In this document: in pieces, positions 31,609 to 43,668 of the stretch
Layout: each line of letters begins with the position of its first letter
Numbering within the stretch: position 1 is the first letter of the stretch
Source of the DNA: Entoloma clypeatum
Taxonomy: Eukaryota > Basidiomycota > Agaricomycetes > Agaricales > Entolomataceae
NCBI GenBank assembly: GCA_963565915.1
Contig: OY751486.1
Coordinates: 2,542,001-2,606,000 of the forward strand
DNA length: 64,000 bases
Direction of reading: 5' to 3'
Translations under genes and position numbers: made by a program
Notes under the pieces: model-generated
What the model saw: only the letters and a program-made list of their open reading frames with translations
What the model was told of the DNA's origin: nothing
The model's database searches: none

Positions 31609-32089
31609 TGTCTGAAAGAACGTTGCCGGGGTTGGTACCCTAGAATTACGGGATATACGCACTTATAGAACCACGTATCATACACCTGCAAGATTGGTTT
31701 GCCATTCTGGATGGCCGTCACTTGTGTATTGGCTTATGATTGAGCCTGCCAAGTTGCAGAAGTTGAGGATTACTAAGAGACGGTTCGAACGTTTCTCGTG
31801 CCCATACCACACGCATATCTTGGTGTGGAAAGGGGAGGACTTCGCCAACCGCTAAACCCATTACATACGGACAAAACTTGGACAAAACGGTGGAACGAGA
31901 AAAAAGTGCTCGGTATGTAGAGGAATTTCGTCGTGAAGATGAAAAAAAAAATGCCAACACCAAAATATTATGGGGCACCCAGTCCCCTGTTGTTGTCACC
32001 AGAAAACCAGATTATTTACTTCCGGAGCAAACACTCTGAGAGACAATTACTATCATCCAGCCCAACTTGAATGAGCTCTTCTGGAAATT
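31609..32089. other. Intergenic region
   Basis: About 480 bp lie between the ribokinase start and the ferric reductase stop. Nothing else is recognised. Confidence 0.5.
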
Positions 32090-34608
32090 TCAGACGAAAA
32101 GGGCAACACGTACGGCATTTCCGTAAGTCTCAATATGAAGGTTGACACTCGGGCCACCTTTGAGTATGTCCAAAAAGCGTAGAGGGCTCAAGGCATGTTT
32201 GACCGCGCTGATCATCCCATGGATCCCGCAAACTGTTACAAAACACATAACCTCAAGGTTAACGATACTATGTCCCAAAAAAAAAAAATTTTCATCTGAA
32301 AATAAAAGCTCACCATTGACGGAGATATCGCCGCTCGCATTCTTGATCTCCGCCTCCAGGATCGCCTTCACGTCAGGCCGGCCGAACTTGACATCGACAC
32401 TGGGCATCTCGGTTCTCGGGAATCCGTGTTTCTCGTCCGTCTTGGCCTCAACATAGTCGTCGGGGCTGGGTGGCTCGCTGTCGACTGTGGAGGGACACTT
32501 TTCGAGTGTTTCAAGATCGTGTTCTTCGGCTTGGATGCCGGTTATGTGGATGCGCACGTCAACGGTGCAGGTTGACGGGATGTCGCGCAGCGCGGGGACG
32601 AGGTCGTCTGCGATCCAGGATATGGAAGCTATTGGGTAGGGGGATGGTAAGGAGAGGGGTGGGTATGGAAGGAAGGAGAGAGGGGGAGGGAATCCGACGT
32701 ACTGAGATCTCGAATAGCCCAGACGAAGACGATGCGGGTGCAGGTGGATTTTCCCCGCTTCATGCGACTATGATAAGGACGTTGATCGGAAGGAAGGAGC
32801 TTTCAATAAGACCGACACGTACCTCAGCTGATCCAGCAGCAAAGGAAGCGTGAAAGAGACCCCGGAACCCGCTTTAAGTACCCTTTATTACACACAAAGG
32901 CCAAATCAAAGAAGCATCTCAGACGTACCAGCAATCAGAACGACCGTTCGGTACGTCGTCAGAATCGGACTAGTGCCGTATGGACCATCGACGATGAACT
33001 TCATGTCCTGATCTGCATCCTGAACGGCTGTCATCAGTCGCTTCGTGAACCCATCCCGCACTTTCACGAAGAACACAAGCTTCTTGTCGCCCGCCGCCTG
33101 TCTTTCCCGATCCGGCTTGGGGTTTCCGCCTGTCCGTTTCGTAGAATCGACGCTCGCGATCGTGAACGGATGCGCCTCAAAACCGCCCCGCCACGACACG
33201 ACGCGGAGGTACGCGCTCTGGCCCGGGCTCCAGCGGATGTGGGGGTGCGCGGGGCGGGTGAGGGTGATGCGCAGGAGATGCGGGGACAGCCTTGAGACGT
33301 GCCCGTCAAGGGCGGGGCGTGGGCGGCTGTTGAAGAGGGTATTGAAAAGGAGCGTGCGAAGGAGCCGGAGGAGGAGGTCGGCGCCCCAGATGATGAAGGC
33401 GGGCCAGATGTAATTGTTGGCGATGCTGGTGATGAGGGGTGGGAAGTGGGGGATGGCATGTGGAAAGAGGGAGGGGAGATTACCTGAAGCTGTTAGTGTG
33501 GAAGTAGGCCGCGAGAAGGAGGATCCTGGTCGTGAGACTATTAGACCGAATTGGGAGGTGAGGAGGGCTGATGTGCTTACAAGACAAGAGTGAAATGGAC
33601 AACGAGGAAGATCTCGTAGTTGCGTTTTCGCAGGGGTCTGATTGATAGGAAGCATAAGAGGGTCAGAGAAGAAGCGGCTAGAATGCCACATCGCAAGTAG
33701 GGATGTTGAATTTCCGTTTGGATCCTGAGAAGAGATGTAATGTTAGGGGTTTCATGGTTTTGTGTGGACAGTACAAGCTGACCCAAGTTTAATCTAGGAA
33801 GTAATGTGGGTTTAGTTATCAACCGCGGTGAAGGAATTTGAGTTGGAACTGACTCGTCCTCCTGCGTGTAGCCAGATCAAGACGGCGAGCACGCGTGCAT
33901 ACATGCGGTGGAGATAATTTAACTATGGTTGACTATTAGCCGTATTCTTCACGGACCGCATGGACCCAATCACCTTATCGGGGTTGACGCCAGTAAGCAC
34001 TTTGGGGGCGATCGTCGGGGTGAATACCCAGGGCCGCGGGACGGAAGAAAGAATTACGTACAGGTGATAACATTATTTTTGGTACCCAATGCTGCGACTA
34101 AGGGGAATTGCGAAGCAGCAATAGCCCCAGCGACGTTCGCCCAGTATTTTGTATCGTATCTGTGGCCGGCTAAGTTCGTGGCTTCAAAGACAGCCTCATC
34201 AACTTCTGAGCCGAAGAGAGATAATTTTAACATACACCTGGCCATGGTCCAGACGAAGAGGATCACAATATACGCGGCGGTAAAGAACACCTCGGCGAAG
34301 TTCAATGTATACGAGCTGCTGACAGGGATCGTCCAGCGAAATGCGATCGCGCGGAACGCGTTCAATACGGCTGCAGGAAGGCGTCGGTACTGAAGAACTC
34401 CGCGCTTTCGAGGACGGGGAGGCGATCGTGGCCGAGTTCCTGCACGCCATAGAAGCGTCGTTAAGTGGCAAGCGGCGACGAGGAGTATGACGCCCGCGAT
34501 GCAAAACCAGACGAGGTGGGGATACTCGTGGACATGCCAGACACGGATAATTTTGTCTGGATTCTGGTTGGGAACGGTCGAAGGCTGAGATGGAGGAGAG
34601 AGCAGCAT
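32090..34608 (-). CDS. Ferric reductase-type transmembrane flavocytochrome, copy 1
   Basis: FRE-family enzymes move electrons from NADPH through FAD and two haems across the plasma membrane to reduce Fe(III) or Cu(II) for uptake. On the minus strand about nine short-intron exons encode several membrane helices, haem-ligand histidines (LNYLHRMYARVLAVLIWLH; FLVVHFTLVL), the FAD motif HPFTIAS, DGPYG, the NAD(P) motif GSGVSFTLPLL and a C-terminal VCGIHGMISAVKHAL. Exons set with confidence are 34608-34062, 33999-33974 and 33922-33854. Later borders are approximate. An Asp/Glu-rich insert lies between the NAD(P) motif and the C-terminus. The final codons may hide one more intron. Its neighbour at 35921-38477 is a tandem paralogue. 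Confidence 0.85.
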
Positions 34609-35219
34609 CCTGGGCTTATCTGATAAGTTCGAGGATCGATGATCTTCTTTCTATAAAAGTCGGGCCCGGGAACCTCTGATAGATCTGATCCCCTGTTTCC
34701 ACGACGAATCCCTGCTGAATCTGTCGTGGGAAATCATTCAGCCGTAAAGTTCCGTACTTTCCTCCATATGCCCCTAGCTGTCATGGGGAAGATCGTGAGA
34801 GGCTGTGAGAGGTCCTGCCTAAATTACTGGACCCTTAAGTGCGAAAGAGGACGTGCACTCGCCCCATGGACGCAGTTTACGTATCCAATGTGGATCTCCT
34901 CTCCATGGGCTGATCTATCGTGACCGATCCTCGGGCAAAATAGTCTGTTAAACAATGCCCTGCTTCGTGGGGTGCAGACCACAGTTCTTCTCAAAGAACA
35001 ACGTCCCGAAAAGAGGATACGCAGTGTTTCTTGGGAAACGGTGAAAAGAAACCCTTAGCCTCTTGAAGACTTGGCATGTCTTGCCACGGGAAACCATCTG
35101 TCAGAAGTGTGTGAAACACACTCTTGCACCGCATGGTGTGGCGTAGTACCATGTCAAGTAGCACTGCTGCTATTGTATATGATAGCAGGCACATCAGAAG
35201 TTTTCAACCGATAGAACGT
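34609..35219. other. Upstream region of ferric reductase copy 1
   Basis: GATAAG-type words (CTTATCTGATAAG near 34615-34627) lie just before the start codon. GATA sites control iron-uptake genes in other fungi, so this is suggestive only. No gene is seen in the remainder. Confidence 0.4.
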
Positions 35220-35560
35220 GGGGACGAAAGCTCGTACTTACACCGAGTGTGCAAATCATGTTCGTGGCGGCGGCGAAGGACGGTACCTAGTCTCCTCTAG
35301 GCATATATTGATGGTGGCAGTTGATCAATAGCTTGATGATCATCAGGTCCTGGCTCGCGAAAAGCATCGTCATGGTACAGACCTGCGGCTTTGTTGACCA
35401 GTCAATCCCAACGCGCACACTTCCTCCAGCGTCGGCGTCTGGGAGAAATCTTTCACGGTGTATGTATCTACATCACTGGTTGAAAACGTTAAGAAACGTG
35501 ACGTTGTGGGAAGAACAAAGGAGTATCTGCGAACCGACGAGGTGTATACTATCACATCTA
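35220..35560 (-). pseudogene. Decayed ribokinase fragment
   Basis: On the minus strand the segments TPTLEEVCALG, then VDW-like GIDW, and ATNMICTLG line up in order with PTPEQIRTFPWEKVDW and AMNIICTLGKDG of the ribokinase at 30364-31608, but in different frames and without the catalytic region. It lies between the two ferric reductases, as expected from duplication of a ribokinase plus reductase unit. Confidence 0.65.
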
Positions 35561-35920
35561 CGACGTCGACGCTGCCACTCGTGAATGACATGGTGAGTAT
35601 GGCTGCCATTGAGCGGCAAGTGATCGGTGCTTGAATGCATATGTTTATATTACCCAGACTCGGACATCACAAATACTTCAAGTTCCGAGTCATCGCTATG
35701 TAACAAAATGAATGAACCTTGTCAAGCTTGGGGTAATCTTCGAATACCTAGTATTCAAGAAGCGTAGCCACTCAACGGCAAATGTAACAGAAAAATGAAA
35801 CTTCTATAGAATCAGGTTAAGATCTGGAATCTGTAAGTAATTACAGTAAGGTCAATTCAAGACTCGATGCTCCCTGCGCAAAGTCGCACTCCTAACGAAA
35901 CCTGCCCCAAAGGCCCTCAA
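35561..35920. other. Intergenic region
   Basis: No coding signal, repeat or RNA gene is recognised. Confidence 0.45.
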
Positions 35921-38477
35921 TCAACAGGGTGTGTGTTTGATGCACCTCACTAGATCGAAATGAGTCTTGGTGATAAAAAGATGAAAAAGGAAACATCCGA
36001 GTCCGCGTACCCCATTTCCGTAAGTCTCAACATAAAGGCTCACACTCGGTCCACCCTTCAGAACATCCACAAATCGTAGAGGGCTCAAGGCGTGCCTGAC
36101 AGCGCTGATCATCCCATGGTTCCCACAAACTGTCCCAAACGCATAAAGTCAAACCAATAAATCACCTCAAAAAAAAAACAGACGCCTGCAAAGAAGAAAC
36201 CGACCGTTGACCGAAACATCACCACCCACATTCCCAATCTCCTCCTCCAAAATCCCCCACACATCCGGCCGTCCAAGCCTGACGTCGACGCCAACCACCT
36301 CAGCGCGCACGGTGCTCACCGATGCGTCCTTCTCGTCCGTCTTGGCCTCAACATCGTCGTCGGGGCTGGGTGGCTCGCTGTCGACCGCGGGGGGCGGGGA
36401 CTTTTCGAGCGTTGCAAGGAAACGGTGTCCGTCGGATTGGACGCCCGTGATGTGGATGCGTACGCCGACGGTGCAGGTTGTGGGGATGTCGCGCAGCGCG
36501 GGGACGAGGTCGTCTGCGATCCAGGTTATAGCGGCTGTAGGGGAGGTGGATGGTTGGAAGGTGGTCAGTGTGGAAGAGGACGCACTGCGATCTGGGATAG
36601 CCCAGACGAAGACGATCCGGGTGCAGGCGGATGTGCCACGCTTCATGCGACTGTGATGATGGAAATTCAACAGGTTGGAAGGGGGGGGAGGAGCGCCAAT
36701 AGGGCCTACACGTACCTCAGCTGATCCAGCAGCAAAGGCAGCGTGAACGAGACCCCGGAACCGGCTTTGAGGACAGCTTGTATCACAAAAAAATGCCGAC
36801 GGAAGAAGTGGGTGATCAGACGTACCAGCAATCAAGACGACCGTTTCGTACCCCCTCAGAACAGAAGCAGCGCCGTATGGACCATCGACGATGAACTTCA
36901 TGTCCTGTTCTCCGCTCTCCACGGCCCTCATGAGCCGCTTCGTGAACCCCTCGCGGACCTTCACGAAGAACACCAGTTTCCTGCCGCCCTTCGCCTCGTC
37001 CTCTCGGCCGCCTGCCCCTTGTGGGGAATCGACGCTCGCGATCGTGAACGGATGCGCCTGGAGGCAGCCCGCCCACGACACAACGCTTAGGTACGCGCTC
37101 TGGCCCGGGGACCAGTGGATAGTGGGGCGGGGGAGGGTGATGCGGAGGAGGTGCGGGGAGAGGCTGGAGACGTGCCCGGCGAGGACGGCGCGCGGGGGGC
37201 CGCTTTGGAGGAGGGTGGTGTTGAAGAGGAGGATGCGGAGGAGTCGGAGGACGCGGTCGATGCCCCAGATGAGGAGGGCGGGCCAGATATAGTGACTCGC
37301 GGATCTGGGGGCCAGCTGAGATTACGGATGGAAGTAGGGGGTAGGGGATATACCTGAAATAGCTGGTGTGCAAGTAAGCTGCGACGAGGAAGGTCCTGTT
37401 TGTGGGTGTGTTAGAAAGTGACTTGAGAGGGATAGTAGGTGTGATTACAAGACGAGAGTGAAATGAACGATGAGGAATATTTCGTAGTGTCGTTTTCGGA
37501 GGGGTCTGATTGATATGAGGGTTAAAAGGGACAAGGAGGAAGCGGCGAGAATGCCACATTGTATGAAGGGGATGTCAGTTTCGATTCTAAGAAGTGTGGC
37601 GTCAGGGGTTTCATAAATCATAGATGGGATATGTAAGCTGACCCTAGTCTAATCTGGAAAGAAATGCGAGTTTAGCATTTCAACTGCAGTGCTTGAGTGG
37701 AAGTTGAGACTGACTCGTCCTCCTCCGTGTAGCCAGACCAGGATGGTGAGCACGCGTGCATACATGCGATGTAGATAGTTTAACTGGTACTTGGCCGTCA
37801 ACCGTGTTCCGCGGGGATAGTGTGGAAGATCTGCTCACCTTCTCTGGATTGACTCCCGTAAGTACTTTGGAGGAGGCGGGCGTGAATGATAGGGGCGACA
37901 GATAGAAGAAAGAACCACGTACATGTAATAATGTTGTTCTTGGTACCAAGTGCTACCACCAATGGGAATTGCGAAGCCGCAATCCCTCCAGCGACGTTGG
38001 CCCAGTAATTCGGATCGTATCTGTGGCCAGCCGAGTCCGTCGCTGCAAAAGTCAAAGTCGGCGTTATACCAAATTGAAGATGAATAGTTCTGACGAACAG
38101 TTGGCCAAGGACCAGACAAACAGAACCACGATATCCGCCGCGGTGAAGAGCACCTCTGCGACGTTCAATGTGTAGGCGCTGCCGATCGGGATCGTCCAGC
38201 GGAAGGCGATCGCGCGGAACGCGTTCAGCACGGCCGCGGGGAGGCGTCGCCACTGGATAACTCCGCGCTTGCGAGGACGTGCAGGCGATCGTGGGCGAGT
38301 CCGCGCATGCCAGAGAAGAGCTATGAAGTGGGACGCGGCGACGATGAGTATGACGCTCGCGACGCACGACCAGACGAAGTGGGGGTACTGTTTAGAATGC
38401 AGGAATGAAATGATTCCGTCGTGATATCGGGTATCACCCACTCCTTGGGGTGGGGAAGGGGGACGAGGTGGTGTCAT
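35921..38477 (-). CDS. Ferric reductase-type transmembrane flavocytochrome, copy 2
   Basis: This paralogue of 32090-34608 has the same exon order and is highly similar in sequence. It has membrane helices, histidine segments (LNYLHRMYARVLTILVWLH; FLIVHFTLVL), the FAD motif HPFTIAS, DGPYGAASVL, GSGVSFTLPLL and a C-terminal MISAVRHALSPLRF. Start ATG is at 38477. An intron of about 60 bp near 38100-38045 (GT...TTGCAG) joins SLAN to STDSAGHRYDPNYWAN in frame. The true C-terminus may be reached by an intron at a GTACGC after GGAAATGGG (about 36011), so the low-coordinate end is approximate. The role is as for copy 1; substrate metal is not predictable. Confidence 0.85.
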
Positions 38478-39178
38478 GGTGGATAACCTGCTACCTAAGC
38501 TTGTTGTTTGGGGGTTCGAGGTGTGTGGAGGGTTCCTACATATAGGTTGCAGATGACGAGCCCCTCATGTGCGATGGTATGCTTTCAGCTTATCTGATAA
38601 GGGCTTTGTCACCCTCGCGAATCGTCGTCTGACTGAAAGGGGATCGTAAGCGAGGGAAGCTGTGGCGCGGGCCCCACATGATCCTTGTTAAGTAGTGATG
38701 ATTTTGGCGCTCGAGGCTAGTCCATGTAAAATATCGAGAGGTTCCCTCCTCCGAAGTTCGCGCGGGAGGCGATCAGTTGAGCCACTAGATGAGATGGGAT
38801 TGAAGGGTGGATGTTGAAGAATACGCCAAGATCATGGGTAATTGCGCAAAGTAAGGAAGCTCTTCAAATACTTCTCCGCTGCTGCAACAACTAGCCAGTT
38901 GCATTCGTCTTAAAAATTCTCAACGTGAGAAGACTCTTCAAGCTCTGGAGGGCCTACTACAAACAGAATTTAGAACGTGTTTTTTCCATGATGACATGGA
39001 TGACAATCGTCATTGAACCTGAATTCCCGATTTCCGGGGACGCATGGCGGCATAATCACGAGTGGCATCGAGCTGGGACTCCCTGTTAGTCACGTCCCAG
39101 TCAGCGTGAGGGAGTCAGCCTTACCGTGGCAGGATACGGACATCGGTCTCGATGGCGTCGAGGAGATACCTAGAACCA
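38478..39178. other. Upstream region of ferric reductase copy 2
   Basis: CTTATCTGATAAG occurs again at about 38589-38601, as before copy 1. A short open stretch at 39013-39175 runs into the assembly gap and is not recognised. Confidence 0.45.
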
Positions 39179-39378
39179 NNNNNNNNNNNNNNNNNNNNNN
39201 NNNNNNNNNNNNNNNNNNNNNNNNNNNNNNNNNNNNNNNNNNNNNNNNNNNNNNNNNNNNNNNNNNNNNNNNNNNNNNNNNNNNNNNNNNNNNNNNNNNN
39301 NNNNNNNNNNNNNNNNNNNNNNNNNNNNNNNNNNNNNNNNNNNNNNNNNNNNNNNNNNNNNNNNNNNNNNNNNNNNNN
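39179..39378. other. Assembly gap (200 N)
   Basis: Exactly 200 N, a conventional filler. The true gap size is unknown, and the duplicated flanks suggest that repeats broke the assembly. Confidence 0.99.
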
Positions 39379-39879
39379 GACAGCCCCTGCAGGTCTCTAT
39401 ATATTTATCTACCATAAAATAATAATGCTAGGTGAGGAATAGGTGTTTTTGATGTGCACCTCATACTCTGCATCTTACTGCCTGATTTAGGCATTGCGCA
39501 CCTTGTACTACCAACGCTTGGAGACCTATTTACACTATAGAATAGCCCTACATAGTTGCCCTGACCATATTGAGGGCTCAAGATGATGATCTGTACCCCA
39601 GGTGAGTACACACATTTTCGCTCTTTTCACCATGTTCTACCCTTACTGGGGTGGCCATATACCTTCTCCCATACACCTATACACTCTATAATCAACCCAC
39701 ATGTAATACCCTGGCTGGGGAGGCCAGTATCCCAAGGGGGGGTATAGTATGCTCCTCCTCCTCCTCAGGCCCACACCGTTTTTTAGCTTTTTTAATCATC
39801 TTTTCCTCAAGGCACTGGTTGGAAATGAGGCTTGATATATTATACTATGTATTAGAACAGGTATACATGTATATACAAC
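39379..39879. other. Sequence between gap and dispersed repeat
   Basis: No gene is supported. The stretch is AT-rich and low in coding signal. Confidence 0.45.
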
Positions 39880-40430
39880 ATAGTATGGCTGTACAGGTAG
39901 GGGGATGGATGGTGTTGGTGTAGTATGCATAGGCTAGAGAGGCATAAGAGATTACCTATACCTCCTCTAATGTACATATAGTCATAGGATGGTGGGGAGA
40001 TGAAGCCTGAGGCATAGGAGTGATGAGGCAAGGGGGAGGGAGGGGGTTCTGATGCATGGGAAGGGCGTGGGAGCACGCCTGAACGTTGCTCGGGACTTGA
40101 TCCGAACGGCATCGGTGACACGGAAGACCATGTGGATGGCCCTGAGACGTTGATGGTGATGACGATGTGACATGAGACGTTGATGGGGCGGCGATTGATG
40201 ATGCCAGTAGGTTCCGAATGAGACGAGGGACTTTGTCAAGTATTTAGGGCTTTTATCCAGCATTTAACGAGGTTTGGGGAGACTGAACAAAAAGGGCTCT
40301 AATTAGAGGTGCATGTGTATATATTATGTACCTCTAATTAGAGGGGTATTGTGGGTACATCAGATGAGGAATCCTCTTTTATGATAGATTTTTTCTCCAG
40401 AAAAACTTATTAGTGTCAGGAGTGAATGTC
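39880..40430. repeat. Dispersed repeat, copy 2
   Basis: Matches 10034-10580 in the same orientation, including both CTCTAATTAGAG palindromes (40297-40308 and 40332-40343). Confidence 0.85.
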
Positions 40431-40736
40431 GAAACGATGCATCCACCCATTGCTGACTCTGCAATGAGGGGCACAGATGCTGAAAAGGCCAGAATATATT
40501 TATAGATTTTATTTATAATCTGTCTACTTGTGATCGAGGCAGGAGGGAGCACACACACACACCTTTTGTCTTTTTTTTTCTATTTGGGAAGTGGGAAAGT
40601 GGTGATGTAGAGTGAGTGTGATGAACAGAATATCATGGTCTTGAATTTTATGTGTGTATGTGTACAAAGAAAGCAATGGAATGTTTCTCTACTGTCATGA
40701 TGCATGACTCAATCTTCAAGTTTCTCGTCCTCTTGG
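40431..40736. other. Spacer with CA run
   Basis: A short (CA)n run lies near 40550-40562. No coding signal is seen. Confidence 0.45.
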
Positions 40737-41225
40737 GATTGCTTTCTTTCACTCCCACGAACATCATCTGCACACTTGGGAAAGACGGAGTACTAGCGTT
40801 CATCCCAGCCTTCAATCCCTCAAAGGCAGCTCCCAATGCGCCTTATTCCATGCATTTCCCCGCCGCAGAGGTACGAGGCACGGTCCGCGACACCACAGGC
40901 GCAGGTGATTGCTTCACGGGTTACTTCGTCCAAGGATTGATGGAGATGGGCCCTCATGCGACAGTGGGAACCGAAATACGGGAGGTCGACATTGCGAGGA
41001 TTTTGGAGAGGTGTGTTCAACGTGCAGGATCAGGATAAGGCCCAAAACTCAGTATGTGCGTGGAGAGGCCGACCATCGACAGTATAAGTACCATCCAGAC
41101 CTGAGGTCGAAGCTAGAATGGGCACGGGTGGTTGAGAGCTTGAACACGCCAATATCTGTGATGTACCGAGTCGTTCAATGAATTCCTGCGATTTCATTGC
41201 ATCAAGAAAGCCACCTCGGTATATC
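40737..41225 (+). pseudogene. Inverted ribokinase C-terminal fragment
   Basis: This is a plus-strand copy of the 3' half of the ribokinase at 30364-31608. It retains ICTLGKDGVLAFIPAF and the catalytic DTTGAGDCFTGYFVQG. Upstream homology starts abruptly near 40737. The C-terminal exon has small deletions that break VERPGT, and the intron donor is altered. Homology continues into the 3' flank to about 41225. It lacks the sugar-binding half and cannot be functional. Confidence 0.85.
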
Positions 41226-41424
41226 AATCAGCGCCCGTTACCCTTGTTGACCAACACACGGAGAGTTTCGGCGCAAGTAAGGTGCGCAATCAACGGACTG
41301 TATCACAACTTGAAGTAATTGATTTCGTACCTATCCTACAGACTGTCCACCACTTTGTCACAAATACAATTCATGTCAACGCGTACACTCAAGCACAATG
41401 AGTCCTCGATTTATGACTCAGACC

Positions 41425-42186
41425 TTATTTCGTAAACCCCTGGTGAAGGGTGAATAACCTCAATTCCGAGTTCTCACTGACAATTCCACTCTTCCCCAAC
41501 TCCGCCGCCGTCGCCGCAGCAAACTCTGGCGTCTCCTGAAAGTTATCAGTCTCCCAGTCGACGAGACTGAGGTGCGTGTGATTGTGCTGTGGAGCCTTCG
41601 GATCCGCCTTTCCACCGAGCGAGCTCGCGCTGCCGGGGAGAAGGACGAATTGGCGAGCTCGTACGAATCCCGGGACCTTTGACATGAGATCCCAATGCTC
41701 GTCTTTATACCAAGCCTCGAGATCGTCGACCTTCTCAGGAGAAGACTCGAGTCCCGCGACGAGAAGGTATTTCGAAGGGATGGATTTGGCGGGGTTTGGT
41801 AACGGGTTCTCGATGGTTGCGGTGCGCTTGTAGATGCGGCGGTTGAAGATGGTGAGTTTAGATATTATGGATTTATCGTTCGCTGTTGGATTGGCGCCGA
41901 GCACTGTGTATGCGGGGGATTGCAAGACCTCGGGGTTGGCGACGTTGTATATCGCCAACCAGGAAGGTGCCTTTCCATCGGCGGTTTTGTATCGGACGAC
42001 TGAGGAGAAGCCTTCGAGCTCTAGGCGGGATGGGATATGCTCTTTGTCATACCACTCTACGAAGTAAATCAACTCTGGTCTGAAGAGATAATATCATATG
42101 GGATCATTACCATTGAATTCATCTTCAGTCAGGTCGGGACCGTACTCTGCGTAGACGAATAAGAGGCCATCGTCTTGGGTAGACAT
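41425..42186 (-). CDS. EthD-like dimeric alpha/beta-barrel protein
   Basis: Two exons, 42186-42111 and 42056-41425, join in frame across a 54-bp intron to give 235 residues. The protein has two related halves, each with a W-Y-x-x-E-H motif followed by P/L-G-F and an Arg: NEWYDKEHIPSRLELEGF near residue 25, and WYKDEHWDLMSKVPGFVRAR near residue 140. This matches the EthD-type dimeric barrel, a small fold found in accessory proteins of degradation and polyketide pathways. No catalytic role can be assigned. A frameshifted paralogue lies at 46343-47129. No signal peptide is visible, so it is probably cytosolic. Confidence 0.75.
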
Positions 42187-42654
42187 CAGAAATAGGGATG
42201 GTGGATGGATTGCGGGTGTCCAGTTAGTGACTTCTATAGTACGTGGAAATCCAGTTACTCAGCCTTGACTCAGCCTCTTGTTCATGATCGACAGATGATG
42301 ACTATGGTTCCGCTATTCCCGGCTCAATACCAAATACTGGAATTGGATGGAGGTGAAGGGTGGTTGAAAGCTGTCCACGAACTTCGAGACTAAGTATAGT
42401 AAGTCGTACCATGCCACGTTTCCTTAGATAAAGTTTGAAGCATACGCGGCAGGAGCAGGCGATAGAAGAACTGTGGCGGGTCGATGACTCCTACGGACGC
42501 AGGTTCTCTTCAGGACTGCATGCGAGGACTAGAGTGGTTATGTGACCTGGCTGGAGGAGCGGAAGGGCACATTTGCATTGGCAACCTTGAGTTTTTCTTC
42601 GTGGAGCACGAGAAACAAACTTCGTGGACGTGAGCGATCTTATTCGTTTCGAAT
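42187..42654. other. Intergenic region
   Basis: No gene or repeat is recognised. Confidence 0.45.
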
Positions 42655-42870
42655 CTACTTACAGATGATGTAGTCGACGGGCGCAGGCACCAGGAAACTG
42701 AGCTCGAAGTTGATCTCGAAGTTTCGATAAACTGAAGCTCCTCTACGTCTTCCCGTTGCACCTTTGCTGACCACCACGACACCTTTGAAACTCTTGAGAA
42801 AGTCCTCAGGCAACATAGCCCGACGCCCCCGAAACCTGACGATGTATTCGTCCAATCCTAAACTGTGCCG

Positions 42871-42908
<38 letters not shown>

Positions 42909-43336
42909 CCCCATTTGCATCGTGGAACAGGAGATTCCTCTGGTGGACGTTCAAGTGCAAGGTGATACCCTTGATTGGGTATGGATCCCGTAGCAGGTTT
43001 GAATGGAATGTGATATCCATATAGCCCATGTCATACTGGCCGGCTCCGGTCGGGCAAAAAGTAGAAGGGAATCTCGAATTCCTTCCAACATGGCCAGTCT
43101 TTGGGTAAACTTTCAGCGGGAAAATGCCACCAGGCGCGGGTGACGTCTTCGAATGAACCTGGGGTTCCGCACGGAATCATGGGATCGCATCCAAACGTTC
43201 CAATAGAATCAATATCTCGATAGACGGGAACGTGAAATACTGAGCTGGTTTAGATGCAACTACCGTTGAAAAAGGAGTTATCTTGGGGTGTCCATATGAT
43301 CGCCGAGCCCCACTGCATTTCATCATGAATGGACAT
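42655..43336 (-). pseudogene. Hypothetical protein, interrupted, with Tyr-encoding repeat
   Basis: On the minus strand coherent protein-like segments follow each other: MSIHDEMQWGSAIIW, then WPCWKEFEIPFYFLPD, then a frame (43029-42655) with GITLHLNVHQRNLLFHDANGD, a run of Tyr, and FLKSFKGVVVVSKGATGRRR. Stops and frame changes fall between them, some perhaps introns. The family is not recognised. The poly-Tyr comes from a (TAC)n microsatellite. A partial relative of the NLLF-DANGD segment lies at 44930-45010. Confidence 0.45.
42871..42908. repeat. (GTA)n microsatellite, about 12.7 units
   Basis: Perfect GTA repeats on the plus strand read as TAC (Tyr) in the minus-strand frame 43029-42655. 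Confidence 0.97.
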
Positions 43337-43668
43337 AAGTGGTTTATGAAAGATGGCTAACCTTTTGTGCATAAGAATTGACCTAAGTATTTTGACAGGC
43401 GAAGAAGTGCTCCCTGAGTGCCCCGGATTTTGCCGCATGCACCCCATTGTTGACAGCTGTCAAGACAACTTGACGTTTTGCTCATGCAGTCCAAATTTTC
43501 CGGAAGCTCCTCAGAGACACTTACTTACAACAAGTACCACATAAACATGGAAATGACAAGGCGGAAAAACAAACAAGAGTCCAAGGAATAGAAGTAAAAA
43601 AGCACCCACATACAACATGGACATATCATGGACATGCACGCCTTCACAGCCAGGAGAAGACACGGGGC
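43337..43668. other. Intergenic region
   Basis: Nothing beyond short frames is seen. Confidence 0.45.

Noticed and set aside
39013..39417. Frame crossing the N gap
   Set aside because: Its length comes from unknown bases. No protein can be supported.
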